Origin: an uncultured Clostridia bacterium
GTDB lineage: Bacteria; Bacillota; Clostridia; TANB77; UBA1234
Assembly (NCBI GenBank): GCA_947588905.1
Contig: CANQBB010000009.1
Span: forward strand, 1 to 38,012
Reading direction: 5' to 3'
DNA length: 38,012 nt
The notes under the pieces were generated by a model that worked only from the letters and a program-made list of their open reading frames with translations, did no database searches and was not told where the DNA came from. Made by a program: the position numbers and the translations under genes. Shown in pieces: positions 28,806 through 38,012 of this stretch (position 1 is its first letter; each line of letters opens with the position of its first letter).

Positions 28806-29837
28806 CTATTCATGTTCTTTTCTTTGTTTTTCAAATTCTTCTGTCATCAATTCGACTGCTTTACTATTAACAAAGTTTTCAGCTTGAATTATAGTATATT
28901 CAAATAATCTTTCATCACTACTTCCATGAGCTTTAACAACTGGTTTTTTAACTCCTAAAAATAGAGCGCCACCATAAGTTTTATAGTCCATTATTTTTGA
29001 AAGACTTTTCATTGGTTTTCTTGCAAACACATATGATATTCTAGTAAATAATGTTTCTCTAAAGCAATCCTTTAAACTTCTTTTTATAAACTTTCCTAGT
29101 CCTTCAGTTGTTTTTAAAAATACATTTCCAGTAAATCCATCAGTAACAATAGCATCTATTTTTCCAGAAAAAGCATCTCTTCCCTCTACATTTCCAACAA
29201 AGTTTATATTAAGCTCTTCTGATTTTTCTTTTAATAATTGATAGCTTGCTTTTACAAGTTCATTACCTTTTGTTTCTTCAGTTCCAATATTTAAAAGTCC
29301 AATAGCAGGTCTTTCTTTTCCAAATGCTGTTTTTAGATAAATACTAGACATTTGAGCAAATTGAAGAAGATTTATTGGTTTGCAATTTGTATTTGAGCCA
29401 CAATCAATTAAAAGCAAACTACCTTTATATGCTGGTAACATTCCAGCTAAAGCAGGTCTGTCAATTCCTTTAATTCTACCAATAAGTAATGTAGCACCAG
29501 CCAATAATGCTCCAGAATTTCCAGCAGAAATAAAAACATCACCTTCATCTTGCTTTAGCATATTAAAACCTACAACCATTGAAGAATCCTTTTTTTGCTT
29601 TATTGCAACTGTTGGTGTATCTTCCATTTCTATTGTTTCTGTAGCATTAACTATTTTTAATCTATCTGAAATTTCTTCGATTTCTTTTCCATAGAACTCT
29701 TTTACTTTACTTCTAATAACTTCTTCTTTTCCCACCAAAACAACTTCTGCTTTTACTTTATTAATTGCATTTACTGCTCCTTTTATATTACTATCAGGTG
29801 CATTATCTCCTCCCATTGCATCTAATATAATCTTCAT
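28806..29837 (-). CDS. plsX: Phosphate acyltransferase PlsX
   Basis: MKIILDAMGGDNAPDSNIKGA; FISAGNSGALLAGA; NIGTEETKGNEL. Confidence 0.96.
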   Translation of the reverse strand: MKIILDAMGGDNAPDSNIKGAVNAINKVKAEVVLVGKEEVIRSKVKEFYGKEIEEISDRLKIVNATETIEMEDTPTVAIKQKKDSSMVVGFNMLKQDEGDVFISAGNSGALLAGATLLIGRIKGIDRPALAGMLPAYKGSLLLIDCGSNTNCKPINLLQFAQMSSIYLKTAFGKERPAIGLLNIGTEETKGNELVKASYQLLKEKSEELNINFVGNVEGRDAFSGKIDAIVTDGFTGNVFLKTTEGLGKFIKRSLKDCFRETLFTRISYVFARKPMKSLSKIMDYKTYGGALFLGVKKPVVKAHGSSDERLFEYTIIQAENFVNSKAVELMTEEFEKQRKEHE

Positions 29838-29964
29838 TAAAATATCCCTCCCAAGAAATCTATAATTAACCTATTTACAATCACTTATAATAAATCAATT
29901 TAATGTCCAGCTTTTAAATTTATAATTGGAATTTACTACCAATTATTTTTTTATTCTATCACAA

Positions 29965-29993
29965 AAGCAAGTGATTTTCAATATCACTTGCTT
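29965..29993 (-). terminator. Terminator-like hairpin
   Basis: AAGCAAGTGAT..ATCACTTGCTT. Confidence 0.55.
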
Positions 29994-30076
29994 AAGTATA
30001 TCATATTTATTTTTTACAAAATATTACAAGTTATGTAAATGAATTTAACCTTTTTATTGTATGTTATGCATGTATT

Positions 30077-30649
30077 TTATATTTTCAATTTCTTATTTTT
30101 AAATACATATTTTTCAAGTTCTATTATTCTTTTTGTATTAGATTCTATTTTCTTTTGATTTAAATTATAAATTCCTTCAAATCCTTCATTTACAAAATCA
30201 ATTATTTTCTTTGTTTCTTGATTAAATCTTTTATCTAGTTCTTTTGTAAATCTTTCTGTTAACTCTTCTGTTATTTCTTTTTTCAATTCTACTTTTGTTG
30301 TTTCTAATTTCGTATCAAATTCCAATTTTACATTATCGATTTTCTCATTTAATTCTTTTCTTACGTTGTCTATTTTTTCATTCAATTTCTTTTCTACGTT
30401 GTCTATTTTTTCATTCAATTTCTTTTCTACGTTGTCTATTTTTTCATTCAATCTCTTTTCTACGTTGTCTATTTTTTCATTCAATTTCTTTTCTACGTTG
30501 TCTATTTTTTCATTTAATCTTTTTTCCACATTATCAATTTTGTTATCCAGTTTGTCTATTTTAGCATCTAATCTTGTATAATTATTCTGCATTGTATTTG
30601 ACATTTCAATCAATAAAACATATATATCTTCAATTGTTCTTTCTGCCAT
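30077..30649 (-). CDS. Coiled-coil protein with 11-residue tandem repeats
   Basis: Repeats of NEKIDNVEKKL; ATG at 30649 with AAAGGAG RBS. Confidence 0.75.
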   Translation of the reverse strand: MAERTIEDIYVLLIEMSNTMQNNYTRLDAKIDKLDNKIDNVEKRLNEKIDNVEKKLNEKIDNVEKRLNEKIDNVEKKLNEKIDNVEKKLNEKIDNVRKELNEKIDNVKLEFDTKLETTKVELKKEITEELTERFTKELDKRFNQETKKIIDFVNEGFEGIYNLNQKKIESNTKRIIELEKYVFKNKKLKI

Positions 30650-30783
30650 AAACATTTCTCCTTTCTTAAAAGTTTTTCCACCCAAAGCTTAGATATAATA
30701 TATATGTCAAAATGAAATTTGTCAATACGTTTTATTCATTTTGTGAAAAATAAAACTTGTGCAAAAATCCTTCTGAAAGAGGT

Positions 30784-30878
30784 GAAAGAGGGGGACGGAG
30801 CAAACTTTCAAACTAAAACAACAAAAGAAAGCTTGTTCTTTTCCTTGTGATTTGAAAGTTTGCTCCGTCCCCACTTTC
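30784..30878. repeat. REP-like palindromic repeat, locus B
   Basis: GGGGACGGAGCAAACTTTCAAA (30791-30812) / TTTGAAAGTTTGCTCCGTCCCC (30851-30872); same arms and similar loop as locus A. Confidence 0.9.
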
Positions 30879-30883
30879 AGTTT

Positions 30884-32086
30884 TTAAACAAAATATTTAA
30901 TAACAAACTTTGTTCCTTTGTTACTTGATTCAACATCTATATTTCCATTATCTTCTTCAATTATTGCCTTAGAAAGAGCTAGACCAATTCCTATACTTTC
31001 ATTTGCAGAATTTTCTCCTTTATAAAATCTTTCAAATATATGCTTTATATCTTTTTGAGATATTCCATTTCCATAATCTTTTATTTCTATATAAGAATAC
31101 ACATTATAACTTCCATATTTTATTTCTATTTTTTGATTATTTTTAGAATGTTCTATACAATTTTTTATAATATTTGTTATAGCTTCAACCTGCCATTTAA
31201 AATCACAATCTAGCTGTGCTCCATTGTCACTTTTAATTTCAATAATTATATTTTTCAAATCACATAGTACAGATACATTTTTAACTGCTTCATCAATAAT
31301 ATCTTTCAATAATACTTTTTCTTTAATAAAATGAATTGTATTTGAATCAAACTTTGATAATTTTAAAATTGCTTGGACAAGAAAATTAATGTTAATAATT
31401 TGTTTTTTTATGTCCATTATAAAATCATTTCTAATATTTTTATCCATATCTGGATCATCGATTAAATTGTCTAGCATAACTAAAATACTAGTTAATGGGG
31501 TCTTTAATTGATGTGATATATTTTCTAGTGATTCTTTCAAATTCAATTTATCATTTAAAGAATTTTCAGCAATTTCTTTTAACATAACAGTAGTTTTATA
31601 TATTTCGTTTCTTAATATTGATAATTCATCTTCTGTATTTGAATCAATTTTTAAATAATAATTTTTCTTATTTAATTCTTCTAAATATTTTGTAATATCA
31701 TTTATCTCTTTTTCTCTGTTCTTATTATATTTAATAAATAATAATAGAATAAACATAAAAGAAAGTACTATAATTAATATATTAATTATTAAGAATTGAC
31801 TATAATAATTATCATTTTCAATGATTGCTGATTTATCATAAATACTGTATTTTTCCAGAAATTTTGAATTATTATCATTATTATTTAATATTTCAATTAT
31901 TTCTTTTTCTGTTAAATTAGGATATTTTTCTTGCACACTATTAATTATACTAGACACTTTGTTATTTAGATTATAAGTATATCTATCATATTCAATTTTG
32001 TTTATTACTAGGAACAAAAATAATAAACTTATTAAAATAATTAATGCCAAAAAAATATATCTACTTAACTTATTATTCTTCATCAA
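30884..32086 (-). CDS. Sensor histidine kinase
   Basis: NISHQLKTPLTSIL; DYGNGI; IGIGLALSKAII. Confidence 0.92.
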   Translation of the reverse strand: MMKNNKLSRYIFLALIILISLLFLFLVINKIEYDRYTYNLNNKVSSIINSVQEKYPNLTEKEIIEILNNNDNNSKFLEKYSIYDKSAIIENDNYYSQFLIINILIIVLSFMFILLLFIKYNKNREKEINDITKYLEELNKKNYYLKIDSNTEDELSILRNEIYKTTVMLKEIAENSLNDKLNLKESLENISHQLKTPLTSILVMLDNLIDDPDMDKNIRNDFIMDIKKQIININFLVQAILKLSKFDSNTIHFIKEKVLLKDIIDEAVKNVSVLCDLKNIIIEIKSDNGAQLDCDFKWQVEAITNIIKNCIEHSKNNQKIEIKYGSYNVYSYIEIKDYGNGISQKDIKHIFERFYKGENSANESIGIGLALSKAIIEEDNGNIDVESSNKGTKFVIKYFV

Positions 32087-32729
32087 TTCTATATCCTATA
32101 CCCTTTATAGTTATAATAAAATCAGTTCCTATTTTCTCTCTAATTCTTTTTAAATATACTGTAATTGTATGATCATCAACAAAGTTGCCTGTCCATTCCC
32201 AAATTTTATCAAGTATTGTATTTCTTGTTACAACTTTACCAATATTATCAAAAAGTAAATTAACTAATTTTAGTTCTAATGGTGTAAAATCAATTGGTGT
32301 ATTATTTTTATATAACATAAGTTTATCCATATCATAAGTTAAATCTTTTATATGAATAATATTATTTTTTCTTGTTCTTAAAAGTATTTTATTTACTCTA
32401 ACAAGTAATTCTTTTGTACTAAATGGTTTAGTGATGTAATCTTCTGCCCCCTCTTCTAATCCTTTAACAATATCATCTTCTTCATCATTAGCAGTTAAAA
32501 AAATTGTTGGAATATTTAATTTTTTTATAATATTTTTATACATTTCAAATCCATTTCCATCTGGTAAAGTTATATCTAAAATAATTAAATCTATATTAGT
32601 ATTAGTCTTTAAATATTCTTCTGCTTCTTTTATATTTGTTTTATAAATTAATCTATAATTATTCTTTTCAAATGAATACAAAAGACCTTTAATAATTGAC
32701 AAATTATCTTCAATCAAGAATATATTCAC
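32073..32729 (-). CDS. Response regulator, OmpR family
   Basis: IFLIEDNLSI; LIILDITLPDGNG; ITIKGIGYRID. Confidence 0.93.
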   Translation of the reverse strand: MNIFLIEDNLSIIKGLLYSFEKNNYRLIYKTNIKEAEEYLKTNTNIDLIILDITLPDGNGFEMYKNIIKKLNIPTIFLTANDEEDDIVKGLEEGAEDYITKPFSTKELLVRVNKILLRTRKNNIIHIKDLTYDMDKLMLYKNNTPIDFTPLELKLVNLLFDNIGKVVTRNTILDKIWEWTGNFVDDHTITVYLKRIREKIGTDFIITIKGIGYRIDEE

Positions 32730-32760
32730 TTTTTACCCTCCTATAGTTATATTATACCAC

Positions 32761-32782
32761 AAAAGAGGCTTTCGCCTCTTTT
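32761..32782 (-). terminator. Terminator after permease
   Basis: AAAAGAGGC TTTC GCCTCTTTT. Confidence 0.7.
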
Positions 32783-32806
32783 ATTGAAATTATTCATGTA
32801 TAAATT

Positions 32807-35490
32807 TTAAATATTCTCATTTCTTATAGTTTCTATTATATTTTGTTTATTAATTTTATTTGTTGAATATTTCATTATTAATGATACTATTAAAAATACT
32901 GCAATTATACTAATTATAATTCCAATATAAGGTATTTCGTATATATAAAGTGCATTAAATTGCCTATATATTAAATACGAAATTGCTATACCTATTGGAA
33001 TTCCAAATATTAAAGCCTTAAATCCTATAAACAAACTTTCAAGTCTTATCATTCTTTTAAATTCTTTTGATGTCATTCCAATTGATTTTAGCATTGCAAA
33101 TTCTGGCTTTCTAAGTTCCATACTTGTTGTAATTGTATTAAAAATATTTGTAATTCCTATAAGCGAAACAACAACAATAAAACCATATAAAAATATTCCA
33201 ACAAGTACTATTAAATTTGTCATCATATTTACATATTCTTCTTGATTATCTATGCTAAAGTATACTTCATCTTTTAGTAGCCCTTCTATATCATCTTGTA
33301 ATTTAGAAGCATTATTAGATTTATAAAGAACTTGCATAGAAGATGATGGTATGCCAAAAATATCATTATATAATTCATCACTTACCAATATAAATTTATT
33401 AATATTTTCTATTCCAAAAGGTTTTTTATCTGTAACATATCCAATTTCAAAAGTAGTTTCACCTTCATCGGATAAGTTTCCAATAATTTTATCTTCTACA
33501 TTATAATCAAATATTCTCATATATTTATATTCTAGCTCTTCTTCGTTTGTTCTATATTTAGGAACATTAGTATAATCATTTAAAATTCCTTTATCCTTAA
33601 TATCTTCATAATTAAGACCTAAAGATTTAATAAACTTTCTATACTGACTATCTCCAACTGCATAAATATACAATTTTTCTTTTATAGGTTTATCAGAATT
33701 TATCTTGATTGCTTTCCATTCTATATAATCTTGATTGTATTTTGCATTTTCAAAATCAATCGAAGATTTTCTAACAATAGAAGAATCTTCAATATTTTCT
33801 AACGCAGTAGTATCTATCAATTTTTGCATATTATCTTCTGTAACATCATTTGCGACTAAAGAAATATTATAATCATGATATTCTATCTCATTTTTTACTT
33901 CTTTAAATACCATACTCATAAAACCAGAAAGAGCAATGAACACAAATACTGATATTATAAGAGAAAAAACTGTAGTTCTATATTTGCTTTTATTTCGTTT
34001 TAAATTTTTATATGATATTTCTCCCCCTATTCCAAATATCTTTCTAACTAATTTTGAAGTTTTTAATTTACTCTTTTTAATTTTAATATTAGCACTATTT
34101 CTAATAGAATCTATAGGAGAAATTTTTGAAGCTTTAATTGCACTTCCAATAGCTGAAAAATAAATTGTTATTATACCTAACAAGATTGATATAATAACTG
34201 CCATCATTGGAAATTTAAACTCTAATTCAAAAAGCACTTCTGACGAACTATTTAAAAAATAATTACTTATTATAACTAATAAATAAGAAGCAATAAAGCC
34301 ACATAATATTCCTAAAGGAATACCAATGATTCCAAGAATTGCTGCTTCATAAAATACATTTTTCTTAATTTGCTTTTTAGTAGCACCAACACTTCTAAGC
34401 ATTCCATATTGTTTAATTTTTTCAGTAATAGAAATACTAAAACTATTTTTTATACAAAATACTGATGTAAATATAATAATAATTGTAACAATTATTGCAA
34501 CTGCACTTAATCCTGCAATTCCGCTATCTGTCAATGGGTTTGTTTCTAAAGCAATTAAATATGAATTTTCATCTATCTCATATTTTGCTTTATCCATTTC
34601 TTTTAAATACTCTTTTCTAACCTCTTGACTTAAATTTTCCAAATCATTATGCACTTTTTCATATATGTTTTCATCAACACCGAATTATATTGGCTGTTAT
34701 TCTATTTGCATTTTTTATTCCAGTCTTGCTATATTTTGCAAATACATCAACTTTTTCTAATATATTATTTTCATCTATAAATGTGATAAAAGTATATCCA
34801 GGAGCAGAATATTCTTCTATGTTTGTCGCTGGTCTTTCAATAATACCAACTATTTCATAAGTTTTAGAAATTGTATCAACTATATTTTCATTACTTTTTA
34901 TCCCTTCCGATTCTGTAATTACTTCTCCTGTTCCAGCATCAATTTTTGCTTCACTAAAATCATTTGGCTGAAAAGGATTGTTTTGATTTAATTCTATTCC
35001 ATCTTTTGCAACTCTTCTACCAATATTCAAACATATTGTATCTCCAATATTAAGAGTTAACCTTCCGTTTGTTTTTAAATGTGTTGGAATTAATATCTCT
35101 CCACTATTTTCTGGCAACCTTCCGTGAAACTAATTTAATAGATAAGTTTTCCAAAGAATTTTTTGTAAAAGCTTTTACAAAAGCATAAGGTTTATATTCA
35201 TTTTTAGAATCTATTTTTGCATACCCTATATCTTTTGTTATATTGATATTTTCAATCTCTCTATTATTTTCAAAAACATATAAATCTTCAACAGGTACAT
35301 CATAAAAAGCAACATGGAAATTACCTTCTTCTGTAGTTTCATAATTAATCAAAGATTTTATTCCACTAGAATATATTGAAGCAACTGCAGTTATAAGAGC
35401 TACAGAAAGCATTATTCCTATAATAGTAACAATCGTTCTTTTTTTATTAAGTTTTAAGTCTTTTATGGTTAGCTTGTTAAGTAAGTTCAT
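32807..35490 (-). CDS. ABC transporter permease (FtsX/MacB-like), read in three frames with +1 breaks at CGG 35122-35124 and 34680-34682
   Basis: ORFs 35104-35490, 34674-35117 and 32807-34654 join into one about 893-aa permease; 2684 nt minus two skipped bases = 894 codons. Motifs GRLPENSGEILI and SFSISITEKIKQYGMLRSVGATKKQIKKNV. Confidence 0.85.
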
Positions 35491-35492
35491 AT

Positions 35493-36164
35493 TTATCCCT
35501 CCTTAACAATTCTTCCATCAGCAATTTTTATGACTCTATCTGCGATTTTAGCAATTTCTAAATTATGAGTTATCATAATTATTGTTTGTTTCAATTCTTT
35601 ATTAGATTTTTTTAGCAATGCAACTATTTCATCACTTGATTTAGAATCCAAATTACCTGTTGGTTCATCAGCAAGAATTATTGTTGGATTTGTAATTAAT
35701 GCACGTCCAATACTTGTCCTTTGTTGTTGTCCACCAGATAATTCATTTGGAAGATGAGTCCTTCTATTCTCTAAATTTAGAAGTTTTAACATATCATTTA
35801 ATGCTTTTTTATTCACTTCACGATTATCTAAATAGAGTGGTAAAGCAATATTTTCTTCTACATTTAATATTGGTATTAAATTATAAAATTGATAAATAAG
35901 TCCAACTTGTCTTCTTCTAAATATAGCTAATTTATCATCGTTAAAACTAAAAATATCTTTTCCATCTATATAAACTTTACCTGATGTAGGTCTATCTACT
36001 CCCCCAATTAAATGCAAAAGAGTTGATTTACCACTTCCTGACGCTCCAACAATAGCAACAAATTCTCCTTTTTCTACTGAAAATGAAACATCATCTAGGG
36101 CAACAACTCTCGCATTATCTTTACCATAAACTTTAGTTAAATTTTCAACTTTTAAAATCTCCAT
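35493..36164 (-). CDS. ABC transporter ATPase (LolD/MacB-like)
   Basis: GASGSGKSTLLHLIGG; LSGGQQQRTSIGRAL; ADEPTGNLDSKS. Confidence 0.95.
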   Translation of the reverse strand: MEILKVENLTKVYGKDNARVVALDDVSFSVEKGEFVAIVGASGSGKSTLLHLIGGVDRPTSGKVYIDGKDIFSFNDDKLAIFRRRQVGLIYQFYNLIPILNVEENIALPLYLDNREVNKKALNDMLKLLNLENRRTHLPNELSGGQQQRTSIGRALITNPTIILADEPTGNLDSKSSDEIVALLKKSNKELKQTIIMITHNLEIAKIADRVIKIADGRIVKEG

Positions 36165-36257
36165 AATATAGATTTCTCCTTTCTATGAGATTATTATAAT
36201 ATAACTAAAGTTACTGGTAAGTTACAAAAATAAATTTAATTTATAATTTCAGATTTT

Positions 36258-36518
36258 TTACTTATCACTACCTGCAGTATATTGAATAGTAAAGTCTTTT
36301 AATTCTTTCATTAAGTTTTTAATTACTTCTATATTATTTAAAATAGATAAGTCTTCTTTAATCTCTTTTTCTATAATTGAATTATAAACAGCATCTAATG
36401 ACGATAAGTATCCTATATTTTTATAATTCTCTTTTCCTGATGCAGATATTTTCTTTTCATATAAAATATAAGTATTTTTATTACTACCTAAATAATATTT
36501 TTCATTTATTTTTTCCAT
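36258..36518 (-). CDS. Small hypothetical protein
   Basis: 86 aa, RBS AAAGGAGG. Confidence 0.65.
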   Translation of the reverse strand: MEKINEKYYLGSNKNTYILYEKKISASGKENYKNIGYLSSLDAVYNSIIEKEIKEDLSILNNIEVIKNLMKELKDFTIQYTAGSDK

Positions 36519-36535
36519 AGTATAAACCTCCTTTA

Positions 36536-36742
36536 CTATTTATTCTTTAAATCTAAGCCTTCACATTGCAAAGCTATCGCAATATCTTTTACATATAAAT
36601 TTCCTATACCTTTTTCCATCAACCTTCTTCTTGAATAGCTACACAATTCCTCAAGGGTGTTAATTCCAGCACCATTAATCATCTCTAACAAACGTCTATT
36701 ATTTATTACTTGTTCTAAACTTTTCTTTATCATTTTAACCAT
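36536..36742 (-). CDS. Small helix-hairpin-helix protein resembling the RNA polymerase alpha C-terminal domain
   Basis: LLEMINGAGINTLEELCSYSRRRLMEKGIGNLYVKDIAIALQCEGLDLK versus alpha-CTD LKRAGINTVEEL...RNLGRKSLEEI...LGLGL. Confidence 0.55.
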   Translation of the reverse strand: MVKMIKKSLEQVINNRRLLEMINGAGINTLEELCSYSRRRLMEKGIGNLYVKDIAIALQCEGLDLKNK

Positions 36743-36776
36743 TTTCTTATACCCCTTCTTTTACTTTTAAATAAGT

Positions 36777-36840
36777 AGAAAAAAAATAGCATATATTCAA
36801 TTAAAAGCTGGAATTACGCCTTTAAAAGACTACACGCTAT
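36777..36840 (-). terminator. Structured terminator after MATE gene
   Basis: Minus AUAGCGUGUA...UAUAUGCUAU followed by TTTTTTTTC. Confidence 0.6.
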
Positions 36841-36852
36841 TTATATTCTTAT

Positions 36853-38012
36853 TCACTTATTACAAGTATTATTATAACATAAAAAAATTTTTTTTGTAAG
36901 AAATTTTTTAAATTTTATCGTTAAAAAATTGTTTTTTTCATTACTTTGTACTTTCAGTTTTTCTACTTTCTTTAATTCGTTTCTCAATAAAACTATTCCA
37001 GTAATAAATGATAAAATATCTGCAATTATTGCACTCCATAACATTGTTACTACACTTTGACTTAGCTTTGCTAATATTATAATAGCAGGAACAAAAAATA
37101 TAACATCTCTAGCAAGAGCAAGTATTGTAGATTTAAGGCTAGCACCCATTGATTGTAATAATATAGACATAGGTTTAATTAAACATGTAAATATAATTCC
37201 TCCTAAAAATATTTTCAAACAGTATTTCGCATACTCCATATATTCAATAGAGTTTTCATTACCAAAAATATTAATAATAAATGTTGGAAATATTTCAAAT
37301 AATATAAATGCTATACATCCAATAATAAAGTTAGTTATCAAAATATATATAATCGTTTCTTTTACTCTCTTTATATTTTTAGCTCCCATATTATATCCTA
37401 TTATTGGCATACCACCTAATGATACTCCAATAACTACTGAAACAACTATACCAAAAACTTTCATACATATTCCAATAACTGCAAGTGGAGTTACTACTCC
37501 ATAAGCATTTCCAGTAGAAGCAATTGTATTATATCCATATTTATTTACTAAATTATTTGCAACCGCTATTATAATTACTATTGCAAGCTGTGTAATTAAA
37601 GAAGCTAGTCCTAATGAAATCAATTTCATACAAATTTTCTTATCTAGTTTTATTGATTCTTTATCAAGTTTAAATGTCTTAGATTTTTTTAAATATAAGA
37701 TACTAACTATAAAAGTCAAAATCTGTCCAATTACAGTTGCTATTGCAGCTCCTTTCACACTCATATTAAAAACAAATATAAATATTGGATCTAAAATAAT
37801 ATTTGATATAGCTCCAATAACCGTAGCAAACATTGCATACTTAGGACTTCCATCACTTCTTATAGAAGCATTTAATCCTTGACCAATAATATAAAAAGGT
37901 AATCCATAACAAATTATTCTTAAATAATCTTTTGCATAATTATAACATTCAACTTCATTTGGATTACCTCCAAAAATACTTAATATCTGCCTATTAAATA
38001 TTAGCCCCAAAA
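36853..38012 (-). CDS. MATE family efflux transporter (5' end outside window)
   Basis: GLPFYIIGQGLNASIRSDGSPKYAM; PIIGYNMGAKN. Confidence 0.92.
   Translation of the reverse strand, partial: LGLIFNRQILSIFGGNPNEVECYNYAKDYLRIICYGLPFYIIGQGLNASIRSDGSPKYAMFATVIGAISNIILDPIFIFVFNMSVKGAAIATVIGQILTFIVSILYLKKSKTFKLDKESIKLDKKICMKLISLGLASLITQLAIVIIIAVANNLVNKYGYNTIASTGNAYGVVTPLAVIGICMKVFGIVVSVVIGVSLGGMPIIGYNMGAKNIKRVKETIIYILITNFIIGCIAFILFEIFPTFIINIFGNENSIEYMEYAKYCLKIFLGGIIFTCLIKPMSILLQSMGASLKSTILALARDVIFFVPAIIILAKLSQSVVTMLWSAIIADILSFITGIVLLRNELKKVEKLKVQSNEKNNFLTIKFKKFLTKKIFLCYNNTCNK

Noticed and set aside
30295-30581. Plus-strand ORFs rich in SF/LRCLFFHS repeats, and possible CRISPR-like 33-bp repeats
   Set aside because: They are the antisense of the hendecad coding repeats; repeats are contiguous with no spacers.

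Overview
This is a 38 kb window of a low-GC Firmicutes (Clostridia-like, probably spore-forming) chromosome. Nearly all genes are on the minus strand. Recognisable content: a 6S RNA gene, a CDF metal transporter, a MarR plus heterodimeric ABC exporter operon, pro-sigmaK (sigK), a DNA-entry-type nuclease, a DUF368/PopT-like protein, an Rrf2-nifS-nifU-mnmA Fe-S/thiouridine operon, a thioesterase, a VanY-like peptidase, an HD protein, a DUF362 protein, an Fe-alcohol dehydrogenase, copZ-copA, an LCP protein, a Bce-type ABC/two-component module, plsX, a hendecad coiled-coil protein, a second ABC/two-component module and a MATE exporter. The strongest unusual signal is a recurrent +1 frame break. 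The two conventional genes that are split in the ORF track (sigK once, an FtsX-type permease twice) all break exactly at an in-frame CGG codon. In all three cases skipping the C and reading the next codon as GGN (Gly) restores a full, family-like protein. By eye, in-frame CGG is otherwise almost absent; I found it only in two small ORFs of different codon style. I propose programmed (or tolerated) +1 frameshifting at a hungry or unassigned CGG codon. A systematic sequencing artefact or real mutation remains possible. Other notable signals: a shared 24-bp operator-like palindrome upstream of both bceR-like and bceA-like promoters, three alternating Rrf2-type half-sites over the nifS promoter, dispersed REP-like GGGGACGGAGCAAACTTTC hairpins, an 18-bp direct-repeat-flanked hairpin cluster upstream of adh, a stand-alone RpoA-CTD-like miniprotein and an orphan Phd antitoxin pseudogene. 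All coordinates and pairings were read by eye; no searches were run.
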